NCBI GenBank assembly: GCA_918026815.1
Contig: CAKJVC010000139.1
Location: 62,001-126,000, forward strand
Source: Chalara sp. BL73
Taxonomy: Eukaryota; Ascomycota; Leotiomycetes; Helotiales
Direction of reading: 5' to 3'
Length of the DNA: 64,000 nt
In this document: positions 50,035 through 61,515 of the stretch, piece by piece
How the letters are laid out: the number at the start of each line of letters is the position of its first letter
How positions within the stretch are numbered: position 1 is the stretch's first letter
The notes under the pieces: model-generated
What the model was told of the DNA's origin: nothing
What the model saw: only the letters and a program-made list of their open reading frames with translations
Database searches by the model: none
Position numbers and translations under genes: made by a program

Positions 50035-50708
50035 TATTGTGCCAGCACGAAGAGCCGCAATTTATCCGCGGATATTGTTCCGCAATGAATAACAAATCTT
50101 TTCGCAAGTATTACCTCTTGCTTGATCCAGACTTTACCTCAATATAGTCGGCAGCGTAAAGCGCGGAAAGCGTCAAAGAATGCTTTCTCTTCAGACTCAG
50201 GGATTTTCTCAAGAGCCTCCCCTGCCCTTTCTCGTCGGAACCTATCACCATCCCATTCTACATAGCCGAGGACGAAATCACTTTCCTCCCTGGCCGGGCC
50301 GAGCCAGATGCGGACGTTCCTCGCGTTTCGATAGATATCCCCATCAGGCCAACCTGGTGATTTAGCTCTGTGGTGCCCGTTTGGTTGATCCAAATGGCAT
50401 CAGCCCAGAGACAGATCTCTGCGTCCTCTTTGCGGATAGTCTTCAGTGCTTCGAAAAAGCTCGGCCCTACCATGAACGGCTTCCCATTTAGCCGGATCTA
50501 TTGCTGTGAGACGCCGTTCGCCCCAGGTATATGATAAAGCGATGTAATGGCTTTTTAGAGCGGATGTGCATTCGTGACTGAGAATACACTCAACGGGTGA
50601 TAAGTATAGTGCGGGAAGGAGTTTAACCACCCGAAAGGAGCCGTGAGATTTGTCTATAGGGTCGTGGCAGAAGTACCATTGCTGCCTGAAAAGCGATGTA
50701 GTTGTCAT
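50035..50708 (-). pseudogene. HET-domain (heterokaryon incompatibility) pseudogene
   Basis: Reverse-strand pieces follow the HET domain in order: YIALSYTWGE, then (after a frame change near 50500) GKPFMVGPSFFEALKTI and LWADAIWINQT, then (after a one-base loss near 50338) DIYRNARNVRIWLG, and finally VWIKQEVILAKRFVIHCG just after a TGA where the family has Trp. In living proteins the domain triggers cell death when incompatible nuclei share cytoplasm. At least two frameshifts and one stop make it non-functional. It joins the cluster of dead recognition genes to its left. Confidence 0.8.
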
Positions 50709-51982
50709 GGTAGCCTAATAGGGGCTTGAGGGCTGCGAATCCCTCAACCAGCTAAATAGAACCGCTGTTGGAAGAAGATGGAAATTAGTCGATATAAGCG
50801 AAAACGATTTAACTGTATAAGATAAGAATTGAGAAGCCGACCACCAACTAAAAGGACGAGGCTGAGTCGGTTACGTGCAGTGTAACATGCATCCGGTCCA
50901 GACTGGAGCACTCCTTGAGCTTCAGCAGCACCTTGAAGATACTCGGAAGAACGCTCTCCTGTGCTTTGTTGGGATCCCGATCAGTTTTATGACGAACTTT
51001 AGACAACAAGATTGTGCGAACAAAGCAGGTGACGCACTGCACATGTAGGCAGTGTGAGTATGGCCGCAATCTCCAGCAGCTCGTCCTCCGGCGAGGCAGC
51101 AACAGGCGTAGCAGCCGAGAACAATAGCGACTGATCGAGAAGAGGCGGCAGATGGGCGGTTAGCACCGCGACATCCAATTCTAGCCGCCATTCCCCAAAA
51201 GGAAATCTCGCAATCCCTTTCGATCTTTAGCCCTAACGCATCGTAGAGATGAGAAGCAGCCCGCGAAAGCGGACAAGCGCCGCTTTCCGCCCTTTCAGAG
51301 CAGGGAGCTCAAACTCTTCCTCAAGATATTAGCATGAACGAACCAAATTTCACAAAAGGCGCTACTATCAAGGGGAGCGATCATCATCCGCGATAACATC
51401 TAGCGCACCCCCTTTCCATTGGGCAGCTTTAAAAAAAAGGGAGTTCTCCGTCGTCATGACGATGCCCACATTCCTCTTGATCGAGATTTCTACCTTTGAA
51501 GCCGCGCGCTTTTTAGGACCGCTTCTTCTTCTCCTATCGAAAAGGTGTTCCCGAGTTGCATGCAACGAGCCTGAAAAAGCTCTCGTAATCGAGAGTGGAA
51601 AACTAAGCTAGGGTGTACCTGCATATGCTGTACTACAGTCCTAGGCCTAAAATAACCTACATCAAGGCTCGATCGGAATGGAACTTTAATTACATTATTC
51701 ACAGGGATTATAACTCGAGTAGGAATATGAGTGCTTAAGCTTTATGACGCTACACGGGTGAATTTCACAAAAACCCACAAGATGACGAATGAACAGTATA
51801 TATTTGTTAATGTTTCAATGTTTCTATGAGCGAAAAGTATGCAAATTGTTGATCCTTTGTTTCAATCAACATGATGTGAAACGTCCTCCTCCAAAGTGTT
51901 GTTGCCATCATATATCTACGCATGATATGCCTTCGACAAGATGCGACCAAAACTCCTGCAATGCAAATTCAATCTTGATACC
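50709..51982. other. Unresolved region with fragmentary reverse frames
   Basis: Short GC-richer reverse frames (for example 50848-51102, 50922-51191, 51368-51565) look partly coding in composition but keep changing frame and show no motif I can name. Possibly another dead gene. Confidence 0.3.
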
Positions 51983-52660
51983 TCAAATCGCCCAATGTAC
52001 CCGCTTCTTCGGCTTTGGACTTGCCGCTTGTCCCATATATGTTGTTGCTGGTGCGCTTGCCGAGTATTCTTGTACCGCCGGAACTGCCATCTTGCCTTCC
52101 TCATCGCTCTCCCGCTCTTCCTTGATTGGTCCCAGATCTGGACTTGGTGCCCTCCACGATCGCAGTCGTCTCGCACTCAAGCTTCTTGTTTGTCCTCTTC
52201 CTTTGCCATTTCTCAAGGGTGTGAGTCTGATCGTCGCCCGTCCACGAGTCGAAGCTGCAGGGAGCGAAATGCCGAGTCCGGTCAACCCACTATCCGCTCT
52301 CTGCCCCGCACGAGACGTCCTTCCATCATTTGTATGTTTGCGCGAGAAGTCTTTTAGGCTCACCGGAATGCCGAATTCTGAGACGTACTCCTCATCGTCA
52401 TCATCATCGTCAAGTGGCAGAGGCGAGCGTTGAAGGTCGGATGGTGAAACCTCGCGGACTTGCTGATTTTTTGAAGAGGTAGATTCGATGCCCGCAGACA
52501 GGTCTTCGTTGAAGTCGAATTCATCGGCTTCGTCAGGTGCTGTCAGGAAGAACGAGAAGGGATTCTCATCAATAGCGTCGATATCCTCGGGTTGCTCGTC
52601 GCGAATACGTAGAATAGTTGGAGGCCATGAGTCTCGGCGTGCGCGCTCACTGAAAGGCAT
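51983..52660 (-). CDS. Acidic disordered protein with C-terminal RVxW motif
   Basis: Single exon of 225 aa from ATG 52660. The sequence is low in hydrophobic residues, with an Asp/Glu run (DDDDDDEEY), Ser/Pro-rich segments and a basic region RLRSWRAPSPDL, so it is likely intrinsically disordered. It ends in PKPKKRVHWAI; KRVHW fits the RVxF/W docking motif for protein phosphatase 1. The frame is clean over 678 bp, with no decay. No homologue is named. A regulatory subunit or nuclear adaptor is an inference from the motif only. Confidence 0.7.
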   Translation of the reverse strand: MPFSERARRDSWPPTILRIRDEQPEDIDAIDENPFSFFLTAPDEADEFDFNEDLSAGIESTSSKNQQVREVSPSDLQRSPLPLDDDDDDEEYVSEFGIPVSLKDFSRKHTNDGRTSRAGQRADSGLTGLGISLPAASTRGRATIRLTPLRNGKGRGQTRSLSARRLRSWRAPSPDLGPIKEERESDEEGKMAVPAVQEYSASAPATTYMGQAASPKPKKRVHWAI

Positions 52661-53456
52661 GGTGGCGTAAATCTTCGTGTCTCGAGAGGTAGAAGATGGT
52701 ATCTTGTACCCGGCTCAAGGCCGGTCTAAGTATGTGCTAGCTTCTTAGTTTAAAGTCCTGACGTCCTAGACAATGAATGTGAATTGTGCAGTTGACCTGA
52801 ATTGCTAGGATCAAGTGTAGGAAAGGACCCGGGAAGAGCGAGCACTATATAGTAGTCACGCTGAGGGCCTAGAAAGGCTACAGTCATTCTTCATATTGCG
52901 CCTCGTCAGGTGTGTGTGGATGATGAATCATCCACCGAATCTGAGACACAAATTGGGAAAACTGGGAGAAATACACACTTGTGTATTAGCAACCAGAGAC
53001 AAGTCAACATCAAATGAGTAAGGCAATACGACTAGAATGTCTTAGCATGTGTAAATCTGAGGGCGAAATGTATGCCAAAGTGAAAGGGCGTGCAGTAATA
53101 CGGAAGTTTGTAAGTGTGGGGGAAGGCGGAATGGGAGCCTTGTGACACAGCTATGAAGCCACATCAGCCGCATGTAAAGTGTGACTGGTCGCCGTAGGCG
53201 CCAAAAATCACTGACACGGAATAGTCTCAGCACTAAATGACCTAATACGGTCACAGCGTGTTCACATCGCGGTGACTGAGGGTGTCACCGTGAGGCTGAA
53301 TTGGGTAATAAGGAGGTTAAAAGAAGGAGAAGAAGGTTCGCGGCAGAAGCCTTTCGTATTAATTGGAGAAAATTGATTCTACCTTGGCATGATCACGTGA
53401 GTTCTTGGCACCAACTATACTTTATTTGTCCTAATAGTTTGCATGGACTTTGACTT
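52661..53456. other. Intergenic region
   Basis: Upstream of the disordered-protein gene and downstream of the YCII gene. No ORF with a motif; a reverse ORF at 53042-53254 is probably spurious. Confidence 0.45.
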
Positions 53457-53912
53457 CTAGTCAACGATCTGCTTCTCTGATTCATTGCCTTGCGCAGCCT
53501 TCTCCTCCCTCTCCTTCCTGAGCGCCTCCTTCTGCTTCTTCAGCTCATCCGCCACCCCAGCTCCAAAATCCTCCTCGCCTGCGATGCGACGGATCTCCAC
53601 ACGGCCTTCCTTGAAAGGGATCTTGCCCGCCCACTCAATCGCCTGCTCCAACGTCTCCAGCTCCCAGATCCAGTACCCAGCAACCAGGTTGTCGAGGCCA
53701 AAGGGGCCATATTCAGGCTTGGCTGGGCCGTCGGCGCTGAAGTTGATGCGGGCGCCTTTGGACGAAGCCAGGAAGCCATCGGCGGAGAGCATGATGCCGG
53801 CGTTGCAGAGCTGTGCGTTGTAGGCCATCATCTCGCTCAGGTCTTGGAGGGTTGGCATCTTGCCTGCTTCCGCTTCGGCGGAGGCGGAGACGAGGACGGC
53901 GAATTTAGGCAT
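53457..53912 (-). CDS. YCII-related domain protein
   Basis: Single exon of 151 aa from ATG 53912. It begins MPKFAVLVSASAEAEAGKMP, with the beta-strand start of YCII/DGPF-type proteins, followed by DLSEMMAYNAQLCNAGIMLS, DNLVAGYWIWELETLEQAIEW and EGRVEIRRI. The order fits the dimeric ferredoxin-like YCII fold, in which bacterial YciI has weak hydrolytic activity; fungal copies are uncharacterised. The C-terminal tail is a Lys/Glu-rich helix (ADELKKQKEALRKEREEK) beyond the usual domain. It is cytosolic by absence of a signal. The locus is GC-richer than its neighbours, consistent with a conserved gene. Confidence 0.88.
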   Translation of the reverse strand: MPKFAVLVSASAEAEAGKMPTLQDLSEMMAYNAQLCNAGIMLSADGFLASSKGARINFSADGPAKPEYGPFGLDNLVAGYWIWELETLEQAIEWAGKIPFKEGRVEIRRIAGEEDFGAGVADELKKQKEALRKEREEKAAQGNESEKQIVD

Positions 53913-54797
53913 TGTGATGGTGAGAGTAATGATTGACGAGCAGATGGATGAATTGATGACTGCCGTGAATTAAGATGCAAGGTACTGGTCGTTGTTCAGT
54001 ACTACGCAGTAGAGGTAATGGTGTGATGAGAGGAGAGTTCGATCTTGATGAATCTAGTGATGGAATGGGATGGATTTACCAACCCAACAGCCGCTTTTTA
54101 TATACTTCTATTCCACCACAGCATGAAGATCGATCTCTCCTGGCGGTCACACAAATTCAAGCTCCAAGGCAGCAATGCGCCTTCATGAGAGTTCATTGGC
54201 ATGTTAATGCTACTAATGCTGCCGATGCAAGCCTCCTCCTCTCTGCCCCGCGCGACGCGATGCTCTATCGCAATCTCGAACCTTGAATCACGAAATTGAT
54301 ACGTTATCACGTTTGCTTAATCAAGCTTAGGAATGTTGTTTAGTAATCATAAGCCAGGCAACAACTTGATTCCTGACGGCATCCATCCTTCTAGACTGTG
54401 TTGCCTTAAAATTGGGCGGGGTAGAGGGCACAACCTCAAGCCACACACTTACTTATGCTCCTTGGCGCGGTTATTTGGGACCAACTAGAATTATACCGCA
54501 AATAAAAGAAAGAAACTAAACGCATAGGCGCCTATATATCGTATATGTAATTATGGTTAAGATGCAAGAATTGTGCATTTACTTTCCTATGTATTTAAGC
54601 TTAGCAAAGACTCGAATTTAGGAAAATACAAGTAAGATAATTACAGTATTATTACTACTACTCAAACGATAGCAATGCCACCCTTTATTCAAAGTTATTA
54701 ACAGCGTAGAATTCATTAGCACTGCTACTACCAGCCTTTCTAAGTGATAACTTTTGCTTATTGTCGCCTGGCACTATAAAACGACGCTTGAACGGGC
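53913..54797. other. Intergenic region
   Basis: YCII promoter on the left and 3' flank of the STAND gene on the right. The AT-rich middle (54500-54750) holds nothing recognisable. Confidence 0.45.
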
Positions 54798-57700
54798 TCA
54801 TTTCGACCAGAATGCAACCAAATCATCGAAATCTTCATCAATGAGATCTTCTGCCCTGCTCTTTAGCACACGATGCTTCCCAGTTAACCTAACCTTCTCC
54901 ACAGCAACCTCGGAATATACTCGGAAGCATTGCCGGAGTTCCTTATCGGCCATGTCAATCATGCGCAGGGAACGTAGAGCTCGTGACCGCTTAAATGAAG
55001 CGCGGACTTTTTCGGGCAGATAATTTTTCGAGGTTGAGTATGCCTCGAGCGCATGGTCTAACAGAGCTATAGCGGTGTCGTGTTGGTGAACATGGATATT
55101 ATGCTCGGCGACTTTGATGAAGACGGCTGCTGTGCGGTGGTGATTGTTGCCGAGGGTAGACTTGTAGTGCAGAAGGGCTTTATGATGATAACTAAGACTG
55201 TCCTCCTTGGAGCCTTTGTCGTAGGCTACATTTCCAAGTGCGTGGTAGAATCTACCCGAACTATCGAAAAGGTAGATCAGCTTCAGTCATGTTCCTGCTG
55301 TAGTTTTGATGGAAAGAAGTGACTCACATGAAGGAGGTTCGATCATCGATGCCATATTTCTCCTCGCGATCCCTTACTCCCTTCTCGAGGACAGCAATAG
55401 CTTCGTTTAATCTACCTTGCAACCAGAATGAATAGCCAAGGTTGACCAAGGGAAGGGACAATAACACTGGCTCAAAGTTATCGAGCTGTTGTATCAAGTC
55501 GATGGATCGGAGAAAGTATTTTTCGCCTTCGACCCAATCCTCCTTGAGCATGTAAGCATTGCCAAGTTCATTACAGGCAAGGCCGAGTCGCATATCAGCA
55601 TGTTGAGCTTTCTTGCCAACCTCCTTCTGCATCATATCATGGAACGTTGTGAGGTTTTTCATCGCTTCAACAGCATCGTTGGCATCGCTCGCAATGCAAC
55701 CTCGGTTGTGGTACAGCTCGGCCAATGTATAGTCAAGCTGCCCGTGAGTGACATCACAATTAAAGGACTTATCAGCATGCTCATATAGCCGAAATTTGAG
55801 CGACTCGCAGATTGACTGAGCCATATTATTGAACAAGTTGGAGTCAGTAGGTCTCCCTCGCTCATGCAAATACCTCGTATTTGTTAACAGTGCCATGTTT
55901 AGATGGGATATATAACTCACCAGCCAGCATCGGTAAGCAGACAGGCAAAGCGATAGTCATTTGAAGCCCCCAATGAAGGCAGAGTCGCAGGGAAAAGATC
56001 TTTAAGTTTAGATATATGAGGAAACAGCTCTTCGCAACGTGGCCAGCGCGCAGTCCCATGACGCCAGGCGAAGTTTTCGAATGGCCAAATCGACGCAACC
56101 AGCTTCACACATGCAACGAACGTTTGCCGGAGCTCTGTCGGGCTCATTCGTGCTCTGGCAACGTCTTGAACTAGTCTATGAATGAACAACTTATGCTCAT
56201 TTTTATTGCCTGTTACGAGAGAACACGCAAGAAGCTCTCCTCTTGCGTTCTCGTATTCCTTGATTGTAGCAGGATAACCAGGAAGGTCAATATCATGCAT
56301 ACTGCTCGTGAGGAGCCGTTCCGGAATGCTATCCGGATCAATCATCGACAGCACATTCAGTAACTTCCTTCCGTGTTTAAGGTTTTCGAACGCCCAAACA
56401 GAAGCAACGGTATGCTCGTAGCTCATTGATTTGAGCTCTGTCTGAAACTGTAACAGCTCTCGCTGACTTTCTCTCTCATTGTAAGACTCGAGGAATTGCC
56501 TGAAGCTTAGTTGCTTTGTCACAATGATACTGGCCATCTGGGTCAAAGCCAGAGGAAGTCCTCCTAATCGTGTACTAACATTGCTCACAATTTCCCTTTC
56601 AACGTCAGATATGTTTCTGCCGGTCAATTTCAAGAGAAAGTCAATAGCCTCATCAGAAGTAAATGGCTTGAGTGGCAGTGACTTTGCCCACGAGAAAGGG
56701 TTGCGGCTAGTGATGAGCACAGAACCAGGCCCATCATACGGCCAGTAGGCATTGAGAATATCTGGGTCCTGTACTCCGTCATAGATTAAGAGCCAAGATA
56801 TACGCTTATGAGACACTCTCTCCCCATCGCCATCACGGGCTCGCGGGTTCACGAGCCAGCGTTTAACAATCTCGCGGGTATATAGTAGGTCATTAGCATC
56901 CGCGGAACCTTCTGAGACAAGGTCAAGAAGTAGCGCTATTCGTTGAAACCCCTGAGCCATCTCATTAACGCTGTCTGCATTAACCCAGAGAATTGCGTCA
57001 AAATCCTTTTGGTGTGTGAACGCAAATTGAATAGCCACTTGTGTCTTACCCATGCCACCTGGAGCGCAAACTGCGAAAGTAAGCGGATAAGTTGCGACCT
57101 TGCCATCACTTGATTTAGAGGTCGCCTTTGGGCACAATTCTGCTCCAATTGCATTCAAAGCATAATCTCGACCGAAAAAGTTCTTATTGAGAGGGGTGGG
57201 AGGCATCATAAAGACGGGTAAGACTAGACCCGTGCGGCGATCTGTGCCTGAAGACGAGTCAAGATACAGTTTTCTAAGTAGTGTCTGCAAAACTGGATCT
57301 CGATCATGACCATAGTATTCAGGTCGTCGAATAAAGCCCCATTCCTCCTCGTAAGTCTCGTAAGACTTCAAGACGCTATCACTAGCTGTGACTCTACCCT
57401 CATCAGGTTCGCACTCGATATCGTAAACAACTTTAGGATCATCTTCAAATTGAAGTGATATATTGGTATCGATGAGAAAGAGAAATGATCTGTCAGTGTT
57501 GCTTTCGTGTCCCTCGTCGGCGTGCTCAGACTCTGCTTTCTCGCTTAGTTCCTCGTCTTCTATACTTTCTTGCCATGGTAAGGCTTTTATTGATAGTGCC
57601 TGTAAGTGTAAAGCTATATGTTTGGCAACGTCTTCAGAGACGACTTTTCCACGCTCATACTTCTGATTGTAGTCCTGTCCTTTTGCGGCCGTGAGAGTTG

Positions 57701-59248
57701 ATATTTTCTCCTCAGCTGGTTCGTAGCCACAAAGAATACAGGTGGTAAATGTGGTCGCAGATGGCCCTTGGCTGCGCTTTTTGTACCAGGATAGCTGACT
57801 CTCTTTGAAACCCCCTGAGTGATCAGATCGCATGTGATCTTCGAAGCCCTGCTCAGTTTCAAAGATATAGGGTTTGTGGCCAGCCGCCGTGCAAGTCCAC
57901 TGTTTTGTGTGGATCTCTTGCATATGTGAGAGCCATGCAGCTCGGTCGCGAAATAATCTATGGGGATCCATACAATCTTCGAACACGCACACGTAGGGCT
58001 CAAGGTCGTTCAAGACATGACGCCTGATGTAGAATTCCATTAGAATAGCTTCACATGCCGAAGTCGCGGTACTTACATCCAGTGCGACGGCACAGCTTCC
58101 TTTATGGGTAGCATCATACAGCAGTAAGGGCATTCAAATTCTTTACTGCCAGGCGACGGCTTGGGTGGATCAGGTATTGCAATCGGGGTCTGCTGGGTAA
58201 AGGCACTGGAGAACAGTGTTGCTGTCCTCGATGGAGGTGGTTCAAAGACATCTGCCACCTTAAATACTCCTGCAACTTTTGAAGCAGAAGTCTGTGATGG
58301 CAGCCTTGGCCTTAGTGGAGTATTCTGTTTATCATGAGTATCTTGAGCCGGACTTTCTACAACTGTCCTAGCTATGACCGTCGACTCCGCATCTAGTCTT
58401 TGAGCATGTAATCTTACTGCAGGGCTTGTCGAAGGAAGATACAATTTCGTACTTAGTTTTTTCTGATGGCTCTGGCGGTATAGGAAGCGTTTCCTGCGCA
58501 GGGTGATCGCCTTCGCAAGTCGTTCACGAATTATTAGAGTTGCATCAGGAAATTGATGGGTGATCCACTTAAGTGCAAAGTCAGCGAATTGTTCGCCAAT
58601 ATCATTGCCATCTTCGTCCCTGATTATGAAGTTTGCTGCCCTTGCATTTTGGCTGATAATTGAGGGCCGGCGGATAGCTATAGATAGCCGATACAAACGG
58701 TCGATGGTCTGCTCAACTCCATGGAGCCGTTGCTCAAAAGGAGACCGATCTTGGTCAACTGAAACTGAAAGCGAATCATCCGTTTCTGAGCCGTGATATG
58801 AAGAGGACAAAACCGATGATGATGACAATCGAAGAAAACCATCGCTACTGAAGCTATCTTCAGAACTAGCCAGTGAAATCAGCGGAAGTTCAGCCGCATC
58901 AGCAGGTCTGACGGTAGCCGTTGCTACGCAAAAATTAGCAAGCTTCAGTATAGCTTTGATGAGGCCGGGGCGCTGCTGACCTCGTAGGAGGTAATTCTTG
59001 AGACTCATCAAAAGCTCAAGCATTATCTTCCTAGCATCCAAGCTGTCTCGCAGTCTGTAGTCCAGTGATGCATGTCCATCTGCGAAGACTCCAATGTTCG
59101 CTGACCAGATAAGGAATCGTGCTCTTTGTTCTTCGGCATCAAGGTCGCTTGTGTTGCTGCGCTTATCGATGGGGGGTTGCATAGCCACCAGCGCATCAAA
59201 ATCAGCGAGGCATTCATCAGCTCGACTTCGAATCTCAAAAGATTCCAT
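54798..59248 (-). CDS. STAND/NLR receptor: zinc-finger, NB-ARC and TPR domains
   Basis: Exons 59248-58077, 58023-55921, 55873-55328 and 55260-54798 join in phase into 1427 aa, with introns of 47-67 nt. Residues 1-370 are a helical and Ser-rich head. At 370-480 lie C2H2-like fingers (FECPYCCMMLPIKEAVPSHW; YVCVFEDCMD...H; WTCTAAGH; CILCGYEP). NB-ARC spans about 670-970: FFGRDYAL, Walker A GGMGKTQVA (about 713-721), Walker B SWLLIYDG, GSVLITSRNP and GGLPLAL. TPR units follow from about 1110 (LYHNRGCIA, ACNELGNAYML, LVNLGYSFW, FYHALGNVAY, YHHKALLHY). NB-ARC-TPR proteins are nucleotide-switched intracellular receptors, some controlling allorecognition cell death. The frame is undamaged, unlike most recognition genes here. 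It is divergent to the DUF7580-type gene; finger partners are unknown. Confidence 0.9.
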
Positions 59249-59671
59249 CTCTCCTAGTTAGCAAATAAAAGGGTTTAACAAGGAGAGGCAAAAGCAAGAA
59301 TCGGAAGTCCATGGAGATGCAAATTAAGCAAGGCTGGTTGAGAAACAAACCGGAAGGTAAGATACCCTCGGGCTACAGACCATCTCGAAGCGGCAAGCTA
59401 ATTGATACTGGCTTGAACGCCCACAACAAGCTCTTTCACATGAAGCTAAGCCAGATGTGTCGTGGGCTTGCTGCACAATTAATGAGGGCTGGCTGACAGG
59501 CTTCCATAAGCCTCACTCAAACATGCCGGGCGAACTTGTGCAACAATGCCCCGCTGTTTGAATGCAAATGCCACCATCCTGCATCTGTAGGCAGCTGCGT
59601 TCTCCTCCTCTTCTTATTTTCTTAGCTTTCTTCCTAAGAGAAGAATTTCGTCATGAGAATGAGACTTGACA
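59249..59671. promoter_or_regulatory. Shared divergent promoter region
   Basis: 423 bp between the start codons of the STAND gene (minus) and the DUF7580-type gene (plus). No conserved element was named. The short spacing suggests co-regulation. Confidence 0.5.
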
Positions 59672-61515
59672 ATGGTTTTTAGTATTGAGCTTGCCCTTGC
59701 CCTTATACCGTTGGTGGTTACAGCTACTGAACACCAACAAAAGGCATATCGTAAAGCCAAATTGGTCACATCCTCGAAGTTTAGAGACGAGGAGCTTGAA
59801 GACTTTCTTGCGGACCTCCACGACGAGGTATCTCTACTAGGACATACATTGAGATGCCTGATATCCGATCTCACAACACTCAGCGAGAAGCAAAGAGAGC
59901 AGTTGCTGAAGCTTGATCGAGAACAATGGAAGCAGGATGATGTTGGCATCGCACTAAAAAGAAGGCTGGGCGGTGATGCAGAGAGCGCCTTCACAGATAT
60001 CCTTGACCGTCTACTGAAGTCCTTAGATGAGGTGGTGAGCGAGAGATCTCTTCGCTTCATTCGCTCTGATGTGGCAAGTAGCTAAATTCTAGAAGTATGC
60101 TGATACTAACGCGTTTCATGACTAAAGGCACACTCGCCGGGTCTTTTCAAGAAGCTGGAAGGATTTCGTGAAGACATGAAAAATGGTGTGACCATTCATG
60201 ATCTCCGCTCCCGATTCCAGTTCACTTTCAAAGAGGAGCGTCGTAAGAAAAGCATCAAAAGAATTTCTAAATATAATAAAAAATTGGAACGTTTTATCCA
60301 TGGTCATGCAGCGGGGACCATTGATGAAGCAAAGAAGAGCCCTCGACGGAAGGCACAGCCTCCAACGAATAGGTCCCGCAGAATGTCCCACGATGTACAC
60401 GCAGTGCTTGCTCGCAACTGGTCATGCCCCTGTCCATCGCCTCACGAAGCAAGATTGGGCCTTCTGAAATGTCTGGTGAGCGCAGAAAGCGCAGATTCGA
60501 CAATCAATCTCGACCTGTTGGTATCTATGACAAGTGCAGAACAGGCGAAGGAGATATGGTTGGAAAGCAGAATTCGTATCCTCCTTGATAAGTAGGCAGC
60601 CGAGCCAGCCATCAGTGCTCTAGAAAGAAGCTAATTAGATTGATAATCAATAGGGAAGAAATGAGAAACCAACAAGCTGTTCAAGAAGAAACAAAGAGTA
60701 AGCCACTTGTCAGATTTGTGGACGAAAACAAGCCTACGGAGCGCAAGTTAAATCCTAAAGATTCACGTCATTATATTGACACCGAATCGGTCTGTACTTT
60801 GATTAAAGAAGCTTATAAGAACAACACTAGCCTAGAGCTTGTCTTTGATGGAGAGAAGCTATGGCAAGCGAGATCAGCCGGGAATCATATCATCGTCAGG
60901 CCGGAAATCGGAATTCCACTCAGAACCTTGCTCGGGGATTCTGAGTCAAGACTAAAGCTGAAAGAAAGGAGATCACTAGCGGTGGTTCTTGCCCATGCCA
61001 TCCTTCATTATTGCGGAAGCCCGTGGCTGTCAGATAACTGGAACAAGGAGCACGTGAACTTCTTCGCTACCACCAACGGGCCAGATTTGATGAGACCATA
61101 TCTTGTGGCGCAATTCGAGCCCTTGTCATCAAGTCCTGAAGAGATACCAGACACTATGTATAGCCATCCAAGTCCAGCTCTTCTATCCCTCGGAATCCTA
61201 CTTCTGGAGCTCTATCTATCGAAACCGATCGAATCGTTGTGGGACTTCGGTGATACCGAAAATGGTATGGAAGGCGTCAACACGAATTGGATCACAGCGG
61301 AAAAGCTGCTGGACAAAATGGGGGACGACTTGTACGAAGGCTACAGAAATGCAATTCAGGCCTGCCTAAAGATTGATTACGTAGGCACTGAGGACAATTT
61401 GAGCCTCGACGATGAGGATTTTAGGAAGCTGATCTATGAGCGAGTTGTGATACCACTGGAAGATGAACTGAACAACGGTTTTCATGTTACCCCAGAAGAC
61501 CTGAGGGTCTTGTAA
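59672..61515 (+). CDS. DUF7580-type protein, divergent partner of the STAND gene
   Basis: Exons 59672-60073, 60128-60591 and 60654-61515 join in phase into 575 aa. The first intron uses a GC donor (GTG|GCAAGT, CTAAC branch, AAAG acceptor). The N-terminus IELALALIPLVVTATEHQQK is the helix that opens many fungal NLR-associated proteins, followed by an alpha-helical bundle (about 25-200). The C-terminal half fits the DUF7580 family: SRLKLKERRSLAVVLAHAIL, SPWLSDNWNKEHVNFF, SLGILLLELYLSKPIE, DDEDFRKLIYERVVIPLEDE. This part resembles a kinase-like C-lobe without catalytic motifs. The function is unproven; such proteins often occur beside STAND genes, and the N-terminal bundle is reminiscent of HeLo-type domains. 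The frame is intact and coding quality is high. Confidence 0.85.

Noticed and set aside
51789..52433. 214-aa plus-strand frame opposite the RVxW protein
   Set aside because: It has no motif and its composition mirrors the minus-strand Ser/Asp-rich gene.
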